From contig JAGWRL010000265.1 of NCBI GenBank assembly GCA_028876585.1, forward strand, positions 1 through 13,732: 13,732 bases of DNA. Reading direction: 5' to 3'. This DNA comes from Pseudomonadota bacterium. Lineage in GTDB: Bacteria; Pseudomonadota; Alphaproteobacteria; Rhizobiales; Beijerinckiaceae. The position numbers and the translations under genes were made by a program. How positions within the stretch are numbered: the first letter of the stretch is position 1; each line of letters starts with the position of its first letter. The notes under the pieces are model-generated. The model searched no databases. It saw nothing but the letters and a program-made list of their open reading frames with translations, and had not been told where the DNA came from. Positions 6,592 to 12,541 of this stretch are shown one piece after another.

Positions 6592-7487
6592 CGGAAACCG
6601 CCGCCTACGCGCCGCTCGGCGAGGGCGCGTTCCGCGCCAGCGCCCTGACCGGCGGGCCGTGGAGCCCCGAGCATCAGCACGCCGGGCCGCCCTCGGCGCT
6701 GATCTGCCGCGCCGTCGAGCGCGCCGCCGCGCCGCACGGGCAGACCCATATCGGCCGGCTCACCGTCAACCTGCTGCGCCCGGCGCCGATCGGCGATTGC
6801 GAAGTCGATATCCGCGCCGATCATGTCGGCCGCGGCGCCGCGCATTTTTCCGGACGGCTGACGTCGGCGGGCAAGGCAATCGCGCTGTTCACCGCGCTCG
6901 CCCAGCGCGAGGACGACCTGCCGAGGCCCGAGGGCACGCCCGGCCATCCGCCGCCCGCGCCGCCGCGGCCGCCCGAGGATTCCGCCCCCGTCAGCATGGG
7001 TTTCGCGGTCGATTTCGGCTATGCGCGGCTGGTGGAGAACCGGCTGGCGCGGGGCGAATTTTTTAGAGGCCCGAGCGTGGTGTGGTTCCGCCTCAACCAT
7101 CCCCTGGTGGCCGGCGAGGACGCCAGCCCCTATCAACGCGTCGCGGTGGCCGCCGATTCCGGCAATGGAATCAGCGCGGCGCTGGACTTTTCCAAATATA
7201 TGTTCGTCAATTGCGACCTGACGATCAACCTGTTCCGCCGCCCGCTGGGGGAGTGGATCTGCCTCGACGCGCGCAGCTGGATCGGCGAAAACTCCTGCGG
7301 GCTGGCCGAATCCGCGCTCTATGACGAGCACGGATTGATCGGGCGCGCGACGCGATCGAAGCCGTCATCATCCCCCGCGCGCGCGATCTCGGCGGCTTCG
7401 CCGTGCGGCGCGCGCTGCCGGCGCCGCGCCGGCAGATGGTCGGGCCGTTCATCTTTTTCGACCAGATGGGGCCGGCGGAATTCCTGA
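6588..7487 (+). CDS. Acyl-CoA thioesterase-like (double hot-dog) protein with an aberrant C-terminus
   Basis: The protein resembles the TesB-like thioesterase family, two hot-dog domains in one chain (about 265 residues in typical members). The first domain carries GGPWSPEHQHAGPPSALICR (residues 24-43) and a strand IGRLTVNLLRPAPIGD (about 56-71). The second carries the block INLFRRPLGEWICLDARSW (about 214-232) and ends with LYDEHGLIGRAT. Family members normally stop within about ten residues after this point. Here the frame continues for about 45 Arg/Ser/Ala-rich residues that are simply the pirin coding sequence read in another frame, to a stop at 7485-7487. The body looks intact, the tail does not. 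The substrate is not determinable. It is coupled to the upstream hypothetical gene by an ATGA overlap; an internal ATG further upstream in the frame gives only a shadow extension. Confidence 0.82.
   Translation: MTETAAYAPLGEGAFRASALTGGPWSPEHQHAGPPSALICRAVERAAAPHGQTHIGRLTVNLLRPAPIGDCEVDIRADHVGRGAAHFSGRLTSAGKAIALFTALAQREDDLPRPEGTPGHPPPAPPRPPEDSAPVSMGFAVDFGYARLVENRLARGEFFRGPSVVWFRLNHPLVAGEDASPYQRVAVAADSGNGISAALDFSKYMFVNCDLTINLFRRPLGEWICLDARSWIGENSCGLAESALYDEHGLIGRATRSKPSSSPARAISAASPCGARCRRRAGRWSGRSSFSTRWGRRNS
7341..7402 (+). other. Abnormal thioesterase/pirin junction (probable small deletion or indel)
   Basis: In the thioesterase frame, family-like sequence reads GLIGRATRS and ends near 7358. 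In the pirin frame, family-like sequence begins at 7355 with IEAVIIPRARDLGGF, where a pirin normally has Met immediately before; here that codon is GCG (7352-7354). The pirin frame opens only at 7325, after a TGA at 7322-7324, and has no ATG, GTG or TTG until GTG 7403. Both ends share ATCG (7355-7358), compatible with a short-homology deletion that removed the thioesterase stop, the spacer and the pirin start codon. A one-base error in the GCGCGCG run at 7343-7349 that hides an in-frame fusion is the alternative. Confidence 0.65.
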
Positions 7488-8224
7488 CCGGACAGGGGAT
7501 CGACGTGCGCCCGCACCCCCATATCGGCCTCGCCACCGTCACCTATCTCTATCGCGGCGAGTTCCAGCATCGCGACAGCCTCGGCTCCAATCAGATGATC
7601 CTGCCGGGCGCGGTCAACTGGATGGTGGCGGGGCGCGGCGTCACCCATTCCGAGCGCACCAGCGCGGCGACGCGGCTGGCGCCGCACGACGTGTTCGGGA
7701 TTCAGACCTGGGTCGCGTTGCCGAAGTCGGCCGAGGAGACCGCGCCGAGCTTCGCCCATCACGGCCGCGAGGCGCTGCCGGTGCTGGAGGCGGAGGGCGC
7801 GCGGCTGCGGGTGATCCTGGGCAACGCCTATGGCGCGCGGGCGCCGGCGCAAGTGTTCACCGAGACCTTCTACGTCGATGCGGCGCTCGACCCCGGCGCG
7901 CGGCTGGCCCTGCCCGACGATCACGAGGATCGCGGCCTCTATGTCGTCGAGGGCGAGATCACGGTCGCCGGCGACGTTTTCGCGGCCGGACGGATGCTGG
8001 TGTTCCGGCCGGGCGACCGGATCGCGCTCGGCGCCGGGCCGACCGGCGCGCGGCTGCTGCTGCTCGGCGGCGCGACGATGGACGGCCCGCGCTATATCTG
8101 GTGGAACTTCGTCGCCTCGTCGCAGGAAAAGATCGAGGCGGCGAAGCAGGCCTGGCGGCGCGAGGACCGCTTGCGCTTCGAACTGCCGCCCGACGACCGC
8201 GCCGAGTTCGTCCCGGCGCCGTAG
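7403..8224 (+). CDS. Pirin family protein, N-terminus disrupted
   Basis: Pirins are bicupin proteins; known members bind a metal, and some have quercetin 2,3-dioxygenase activity. The cupin metal ligands are present: HPH (His38, His40) and THSE (His82, Glu84), matching the His-x-His and His-x-Glu pattern of human pirin with similar spacing. The conserved block MVGPFIFFDQMGP (12-24) and the C-terminal cupin block GRMLVFRPGDRIALGAGP (about 194-211) are intact, and the protein ends IWWNFVASSQEKIEAAK plus a short tail, as in homologues. From GTG 7403 it has 273 residues, but homology clearly starts about 16 codons earlier (7355) without a usable start. The product is therefore either N-terminally shortened, missing its first strand, or part of a frameshifted fusion. 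It is convergent with fba, with only three bases between the stops. Confidence 0.8.
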   Translation: MRRALPAPRRQMVGPFIFFDQMGPAEFLTGQGIDVRPHPHIGLATVTYLYRGEFQHRDSLGSNQMILPGAVNWMVAGRGVTHSERTSAATRLAPHDVFGIQTWVALPKSAEETAPSFAHHGREALPVLEAEGARLRVILGNAYGARAPAQVFTETFYVDAALDPGARLALPDDHEDRGLYVVEGEITVAGDVFAAGRMLVFRPGDRIALGAGPTGARLLLLGGATMDGPRYIWWNFVASSQEKIEAAKQAWRREDRLRFELPPDDRAEFVPAP

Positions 8225-8238
8225 CGCTCAGCCGAACT
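8205..8238. repeat. Inverted repeat across the convergent pirin/fba stop codons
   Basis: AGTTCG (8205-8210) and CGAACT (8233-8238) are complementary and enclose both stop codons with a 22-base loop. There is no T-tract. It could act as a weak hairpin at the 3' ends of the two converging transcripts, but a chance match cannot be excluded. Confidence 0.25.
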
Positions 8239-9295
8239 TCGGGTCCAACTCGCCCTTCTCGTAGCGCTTGGCCATCTCGGCGACCGTGAACACGCGCTTG
8301 ATCTTGCTCGCCTGCCCCGCCGTGTTGAATTCCTTGAACCGCGCCTCGACCACCTTGCGCATCGCCTCCTTGGCGGGGGTGAGGTACTTGCGCGGGTCGA
8401 ACTCTTCCTTGTTTTGCATCAGCACGCGGCGCACCTGGCCTGTCATCGCCATGCGGCTGTCGGTGTCGATGTTGATCTTGCGCACGCCGTGTTTGATGCC
8501 GCGCTGGATCTCCTCGATCGGCACGCCATAGGTCTGCGGCATGCGGCCGCCGAACTCGTTGATGATGTCCTGCAAATCCTGCGGCACCGAGGACGAGCCA
8601 TGCATCACCAGATGCGTGTTGGGCAGTTTCTTGTGGATCGCCTCGATCACATGCATGGCGAGGATCGCCCCGTCCGGCTTGCGCGAGAATTTATAGGCGC
8701 CGTGCGAGGTGCCCATGGCGATGGCGAGCGCGTCGACTTTGGTCTCGCGCACGAATTTCACCGCTTCATCAGGGTTGGTGAGCAACTGATCGTGGCTCAG
8801 CACGCCCTCGGCGCCGTGCCCGTCCTCCTTGTCGCCCTTGCCGGTCTCCAGCGAGCCGAGCACGCCGAGTTCGCCCTCGACCGAGACGCCGCCGAGATGG
8901 GCGATCTCGGTGACTTGCCGGGTCACGCCGACGTTGTAATCCCAGCCGGCAGGGGTCTTGCCGTCGGGCATCAACGAGCCGTCCATCATCACCGAGGTGA
9001 AGTTGGCCTGAATCGCGGAAACGCAGGTCGCCGGCCCGTTGCCGTGGTCGAGATGCACGCAGATCGGGATTTGCGGATGGATCTCGGTCAGCGCATCCAT
9101 CATATGTCGCAGCATCACGTCGTTGGCGTAGGCGCGCGCGCCGCGCGAGGCCTGGATGATGACAGGCGCATCGAGCGCAGCGCTTGCCTCGCCGATGGCG
9201 AGCGCCTGCTCCATATTGTTGATGTTGAAGGCGGGCACGCCGTAATCATGCTCCGCCGCGTGGTCCAGCAATTGCCTCAGCGTGATGCGCGCCAT
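8228..9295 (-). CDS. fba: Class II fructose-bisphosphate aldolase (Calvin/CbbA-type)
   Basis: This zinc-dependent aldolase interconverts fructose 1,6-bisphosphate with dihydroxyacetone phosphate and glyceraldehyde 3-phosphate; Calvin-type members also act on sedoheptulose 1,7-bisphosphate. The protein has 355 residues. It shows the class II pattern: N-terminal [10 protein letters not shown] (21-30), HLDHGNG (81-87; Asp83 catalytic, His84 metal ligand), VEGELG (139-144), GTSHGAYK (195-202, His199), HGSSS (232-236, His232) and NIDTD (275-279). The frame is open upstream to 9400, but the ATG at 9295 is chosen because the conserved [12 protein letters not shown] start follows it and a strong AGGGGGA lies about 8 bases before. 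It is third in the gap-pgk-fba order, 22 bases after pgk, so it is probably cotranscribed with pgk. Confidence 0.95.
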   Translation of the reverse strand: MARITLRQLLDHAAEHDYGVPAFNINNMEQALAIGEASAALDAPVIIQASRGARAYANDVMLRHMMDALTEIHPQIPICVHLDHGNGPATCVSAIQANFTSVMMDGSLMPDGKTPAGWDYNVGVTRQVTEIAHLGGVSVEGELGVLGSLETGKGDKEDGHGAEGVLSHDQLLTNPDEAVKFVRETKVDALAIAMGTSHGAYKFSRKPDGAILAMHVIEAIHKKLPNTHLVMHGSSSVPQDLQDIINEFGGRMPQTYGVPIEEIQRGIKHGVRKINIDTDSRMAMTGQVRRVLMQNKEEFDPRKYLTPAKEAMRKVVEARFKEFNTAGQASKIKRVFTVAEMAKRYEKGELDPKFG

Positions 9296-9317
9296 TGGAT
9301 CGACTTCCCCCTTAGCT

Positions 9318-10514
9318 TTATTTGGACCGCAGCGCCTCGACGCCCGGCAGAACCTTGCCTTCCATCCATTCCAGGAACGCGCCGCCCGCCGTCGAGACAT
9401 AGGTCATGTCGTCGGCGACGCCGACCGCGTTGAGCGCCGACACCGTGTCGCCGCCGCCGGCCACCGCTTTCAGCTTGCCTGCTTTCGTCAACGCCGCGGC
9501 GGTCCTGGCGATCGCATTGGTCGCGGCGTCGAACGGCGGCGTCTCGAAGGCGCCGAACGGGCCGTTCCAAACCAGCGTCTTGGTTGACGCGAGCGTCTCC
9601 TCCACCGCGACCACCGACTTCGGCCCGATGTCGAGGATCATCTCATCCGCCGCGACATGATCGACATCGACGATGCGCGCATGCGTATGCGCCTTGAACT
9701 CCTTGGCGACGACGCCGTCGACCGGCAGCAGGATTTTGCAGTTGGCCGCCTTGGCCGCCGCCAGGATCGCGCGCGCGGTGTCGGCGAGATCCTTCTCGCA
9801 CAGCGATTTGCCAACGGCCTTGCCTTGCGCGAACAGGAACGTGTTGGCCATGCCGCCGCCGATGATCAGGGTGTCGACGCGGTTGACCAGATTGCCGAGC
9901 AGATCGAGCTTGGTTGACACTTTTGCGCCGCCGACAATGGCCGCGACCGGGCGTTGCGGATGGCCGAGCGCCAACGTCAGCGCGTCGAGTTCGGCCTGCA
10001 TTGCGCGGCCGGCGTATGCCGGCAATTTGTGCGCGACGCCCTCGGTCGAGGCGTGTGCGCGATGGGCAGCGGAGAAGGCGTCGTTGACATAGAGGTCGCC
10101 GAGCTTGGCGAGCGCCTCGACAAATGCGGGGTCGTTCTTCTCCTCGCCCTTGTGGAAGCGGGTGTTCTCCAACAGGATCACGTCGCCGTCCCGCATTCTG
10201 GCGATCGCCGCGTCGGCGACGTCGCCGACGCAGTCGGCGGCGAAGCCGACCGGGCGGCCGAGATGCTGCGCCACGGCGGCGGCCACAGGTTTAAGTGAAT
10301 TCGCCTCGTCCGGCCCGCCTTTCGGGCGGCCGAAATGGGCGAGCAGGATGACTTTCGCGCCTTTGTCCGAGAGTTCGCGGATGGTGGGCAGCACGCGCTC
10401 GATGCGGGTGGCGTCGCTGACCACGCCATTTTCCATCGGCACGTTGAGATCGACGCGGGTGAGGACGCGTTTGCCCTTCACCTCGGCGGAGTCGAGGGTG
10501 CGGAACTGGCTCAT
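9318..10514 (-). CDS. pgk: Phosphoglycerate kinase
   Basis: This cytoplasmic kinase transfers the acyl-phosphate of 1,3-bisphosphoglycerate to ADP, reversibly. The protein has 398 residues, the standard monomeric length. The substrate-binding N-terminal block is [11 protein letters not shown] (20-30), followed by HFGRPKGG (60-67). The nucleotide domain has [17 protein letters not shown] at mid-protein, and the C-terminal phosphate loop is GGGDTVSAL (353-361) with [10 protein letters not shown] about 15 residues on. The ATG at 10514 is preceded by AAGAGG at a spacing of 5. A strong intrinsic terminator separates it from gap (57-bp intergenic), so it is either expressed by read-through or from an unseen promoter. 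fba follows after 22 bases. Confidence 0.97.
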   Translation of the reverse strand: MSQFRTLDSAEVKGKRVLTRVDLNVPMENGVVSDATRIERVLPTIRELSDKGAKVILLAHFGRPKGGPDEANSLKPVAAAVAQHLGRPVGFAADCVGDVADAAIARMRDGDVILLENTRFHKGEEKNDPAFVEALAKLGDLYVNDAFSAAHRAHASTEGVAHKLPAYAGRAMQAELDALTLALGHPQRPVAAIVGGAKVSTKLDLLGNLVNRVDTLIIGGGMANTFLFAQGKAVGKSLCEKDLADTARAILAAAKAANCKILLPVDGVVAKEFKAHTHARIVDVDHVAADEMILDIGPKSVVAVEETLASTKTLVWNGPFGAFETPPFDAATNAIARTAAALTKAGKLKAVAGGGDTVSALNAVGVADDMTYVSTAGGAFLEWMEGKVLPGVEALRSK

Positions 10515-10535
10515 GTCGGCCTCTTGCTAGCAGTG

Positions 10536-10561
10536 AAAAAAGGCGCGGAAGCAGCCGCGCC
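10536..10561 (-). terminator. Rho-independent terminator between gap and pgk
   Basis: Reading on the minus strand just after the gap stop, GGCGCGG (10561-10555), a 6-base loop CTGCTT and CCGCGCC (10548-10542) form a perfect 7-bp GC stem directly followed by six T residues (10541-10536). This is a textbook intrinsic terminator. The pgk start lies 22 bases beyond the T-tract, so it may work as a partial terminator inside the cluster. Confidence 0.85.
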
Positions 10562-10571
10562 CTTCTTCGCC

Positions 10572-11579
10572 TCAGATCAGCTTCGCCATCGCCACGGCCG
10601 TATCCGCCATGCGGTTGGAGAAGCCCCATTCGTTGTCGTACCAGCTGAGGATGCGCACGAAGGTGCCGTCGATCACCTTGGTCTGGTCGAGGTGGAACAC
10701 GGAGCTGTGGCTGTCGTGGTTGAAGTCGCACGACACGTTCGGCTTGTCGGTGAAGCCGAGGATGCCTTTCAGCGGGCCGTTGGCGGCGGCCTTGATCGCG
10801 GCGTTGATCTCCTCGACGCTGGTGGCGCGCTTGGCGACGAACTTGAGATCGACCACCGAGACATTGGGCGTCGGCACGCGGATCGCCGAGCCGTCGAGCT
10901 TGCCCTTCAACTCCGGCAGCACGAGGCCGACCGCCTTGGCGGCGCCGGTGGTGGTCGGAATCATCGACAGCGCCGCCGCGCGGCCGCGATAAAGGTCCTT
11001 GTGCAGCGTATCCAGCGTCGGCTGGTCGCCGGTGTAGGACTGGATCGTCGTCATGAAGCCGTGGTCGAGGCCGATGGCGTCGTTCAGCACCTTGACGACG
11101 GGGGCGAGGCAGTTGGTGGTGCAGGAGGCGTTGGAAATCACGAGATGCTCTTTGGTGAGCTTGTCGTGATTGACGCCGTAAACCACGGTCAGGTCGGCGC
11201 CGTCGGCGGGCGCGGAGACGATGACGCGCTTGGCGCCGGCGGTCAGGTGCGCCGCCGCCTTGTCGCGCGCGGTGAAGATGCCCGTGCATTCCATCGCGAT
11301 GTCGACGCCGAGATCGCGGTGGGGAAGTTCGGCGGGGTTCTTGATCGCCGTGACCTTGATCTTGCCGCGCCCGACGCTGATCGTGTCGCCCTCGACCTTC
11401 ACCTCGTGCGGGAAGCGCCCATGCACGCTGTCGAAGCGCAAGAGATGGGCGTTGGTCTCGACCGGGCCGAGGTCGTTGACGGCGACAACGTCGATGTCCG
11501 TGCGGCCGGATTCGACGATGGCGCGCAGCACGTTGCGCCCGATGCGCCCGAACCCGTTGATCGCAACTCTCACCGCCAT
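10572..11579 (-). CDS. gap: Type I glyceraldehyde-3-phosphate dehydrogenase
   Basis: GAPDH oxidises glyceraldehyde 3-phosphate to 1,3-bisphosphoglycerate with NAD(P)+, the step feeding pgk next to it. The protein has 335 residues. The Rossmann motif is [10 protein letters not shown] (7-16), AVNDLG follows at 33-38, and the catalytic loop is [10 protein letters not shown] (151-160) with Cys153 as nucleophile. The C-terminal half has the expected [10 protein letters not shown] and [12 protein letters not shown] blocks. Asp36 after the second strand is the pattern usually linked to NAD+ preference, but cofactor choice cannot be settled from this alone. The frame is open to 11645; ATG 11579 is chosen because the conserved [10 protein letters not shown] follows directly and AAAAGGAGA lies just upstream. 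It is first in the cluster and followed by an intrinsic terminator. Confidence 0.97.
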   Translation of the reverse strand: MAVRVAINGFGRIGRNVLRAIVESGRTDIDVVAVNDLGPVETNAHLLRFDSVHGRFPHEVKVEGDTISVGRGKIKVTAIKNPAELPHRDLGVDIAMECTGIFTARDKAAAHLTAGAKRVIVSAPADGADLTVVYGVNHDKLTKEHLVISNASCTTNCLAPVVKVLNDAIGLDHGFMTTIQSYTGDQPTLDTLHKDLYRGRAAALSMIPTTTGAAKAVGLVLPELKGKLDGSAIRVPTPNVSVVDLKFVAKRATSVEEINAAIKAAANGPLKGILGFTDKPNVSCDFNHDSHSSVFHLDQTKVIDGTFVRILSWYDNEWGFSNRMADTAVAMAKLI

Positions 11580-11723
11580 GCCGGTCTCCTTTTCGCCCGC
11601 GGCGCGCCGCGTCTTGGGGCGCGCTATGCGCAGGTCTTTCGGCAATGACCGTGAGCCATGTCAAGTGATCCTAGTCAACTCATTTCAAACTGCCGCCCCC
11701 TTCAAAATTTTTTGCCGCGTCCC

Positions 11724-11753
11724 GGCCGGGCGCGCGCGCCGCCAGGCCCGGCC
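11724..11753. repeat. 8-bp perfect inverted repeat between divergent gap and DUF4164 genes
   Basis: GGCCGGGC (11724-11731) and GCCCGGCC (11746-11753) are perfectly complementary around a 14-base GC-rich loop. It ends 9 bp before the predicted -35 of the rightward promoter. There is no T-tract after it on either strand; the A/T run at 11704-11713 (plus-strand TTTAAA-poor T-rich side) lies on the gap side. It may be an operator shared by the two directions or a remnant hairpin. Confidence 0.4.
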
Positions 11754-11762
11754 CCGCGCGCG

Positions 11763-11791
11763 TTGACCATTCCATCGCGGCTGCGTTATTA
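11763..11791 (+). promoter_or_regulatory. Predicted sigma70-type promoter for the DUF4164-zapA pair
   Basis: TTGACC (11763-11768) is followed by a 17-bp spacer and TTATTA (11786-11791). The -35 matches 5 of 6 consensus bases. Transcription would start near 11798, about 22 nt before the GTG start at 11820. The rest of the 240-bp intergenic region (11580-11819) holds the inverted repeat at 11724-11753, an AT-rich tract at about 11700-11714, and on the gap side tandem TTGAC hexamers without a convincing -10. Confidence 0.55.
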
Positions 11792-11819
11792 GGTCACGGT
11801 TTACGTAGCCGGAGCCCTT

Positions 11820-12098
11820 GTGACCGACGCCGTCCCCGATCCTCTCGTCGCCAGGTTGCGGGCGGCGCTCGACAATCTCGAGGAGCACGCGGAGCGACGG
11901 GCGCGGCAGGACGCCGCGCGCGCCGACGCGGATGCGGAATTTGCGCTGATGCAGGACGACCGGGCGCGCCTGGCCGTCGACCTCGACGCCGCTCTCGACG
12001 CGCAACGCGCGCTCGCCGAGGCCAATACGGCGGCGATCGAGCGGGTCAAACGGGCGGCCGGCATCATCGAAGGCTGGCTGAAGCGGGCGAGCGCCTGA
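11820..12098 (+). CDS. DUF4164-type short coiled-coil protein
   Basis: This is a 92-residue, highly charged, Ala/Arg/Glu/Asp-rich protein predicted to be almost entirely helical. Leu and Ala recur in heptad-like positions from about residue 10 to 70, suggesting a coiled coil, and the C-terminus reads VKRAAGIIEGWLKRAS. There is no signal peptide or membrane segment. The size and placement immediately before zapA match the DUF4164 family of Rhizobiales, whose molecular role is unknown to me; a role near ZapA or the Z-ring is only inferred from the neighbour. It starts with GTG at 11820, with GGAG five bases upstream, and ends 20 bases before zapA, so the two form an operon. Confidence 0.78.
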   Translation: MTDAVPDPLVARLRAALDNLEEHAERRARQDAARADADAEFALMQDDRARLAVDLDAALDAQRALAEANTAAIERVKRAAGIIEGWLKRASA

Positions 12099-12118
12099 GC
12101 GGGGCGGGAGGCAGCGGC

Positions 12119-12517
12119 ATGCCGCAGGTGCTGGTCAATATCGACAATCGTTCCTATCGCCTGTCCTGCAATGCGGGCGAGGAGAGCCATCTCGCCGAAC
12201 TCGCCAAGTTCGTCGACGCCAAGATCGGCGAAATGCATGGCTCGTTCAAGGACATCGGCGACCAGCGCATCGTCGTGATGGCGTCTCTCAGCATCGCCGA
12301 CGAATTGTTCGAGGCCAGGCGGAAGCTTGAGGAACGCGCCGCCTTGGCCGCGGGCGCCGCCGCCCGACAGTCTGAGGCCGCCGAATTGCTCATGCGCGAG
12401 ACCGCCGCGAGGGAGGCTGCCGAGGCGCGCGTCGCCCTGCTCGAAGCGGCGATCGCCGAAGCGGCCGAACGCATCGAGGCGCTCGCGCAGGGCGAGCGCG
12501 CGCCAGCGGGCGATTGA
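12119..12517 (+). CDS. zapA: Cell division protein ZapA
   Basis: ZapA binds FtsZ in the cytoplasm and bundles protofilaments at the division site. The protein has 132 residues. The N-terminal globular part shows the family pattern: VLVNIDNRSYRLSCNAGEE (4-22) with HLAELAKFVDAKIGE after it, then DQRIVVMASLSIADEL (about 48-63). The rest, about 64-125, is an Ala/Glu/Arg-rich coiled coil, as in other ZapA proteins; length is within the alphaproteobacterial range. The ATG at 12119 has GGGAGG about 7 bases before it. It is cotranscribed with the DUF4164 gene. No 6S RNA or 5-formyltetrahydrofolate cyclo-ligase follows; instead a convergent esterase gene ends 22 bases downstream. Confidence 0.92.
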   Translation: MPQVLVNIDNRSYRLSCNAGEESHLAELAKFVDAKIGEMHGSFKDIGDQRIVVMASLSIADELFEARRKLEERAALAAGAAARQSEAAELLMRETAAREAAEARVALLEAAIAEAAERIEALAQGERAPAGD

Positions 12518-12541
12518 GCGACGCGGCGCCGCCGGGCGCTC
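12516..12541. repeat. Inverted repeat at the convergent zapA/esterase ends
   Basis: GAGCG (12516-12520) and CGCTC (12537-12541) pair around a GC-rich 16-base centre that itself contains the palindrome GCGGCGCCGC (12523-12532). It spans the 22-bp gap between the two convergent stops. There is no T-tract, so it is at most a weak bidirectional 3'-end hairpin. Confidence 0.3.

Noticed and set aside
9296..9400. Longer aldolase start near 9400
   Set aside because: It would overlap the pgk end and adds non-homologous residues; ATG 9295 has a strong ribosome-binding site and the conserved N-terminus.
11580..11645. Longer GAPDH start near 11645
   Set aside because: The added 22 residues are basic and unrelated to the family; ATG 11579 is preceded by AAAAGGAGA and followed by the conserved Rossmann strand.
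11724..11753. The GC-rich hairpin upstream of gap as a Rho-independent terminator
   Set aside because: No T-tract follows the stem on either strand, and the site lies between two divergent gene starts, where no transcript is expected to end.
12518..12539. 6S RNA gene downstream of zapA
   Set aside because: Only 22 bp separate zapA from the convergent esterase, far too little for a 6S RNA.
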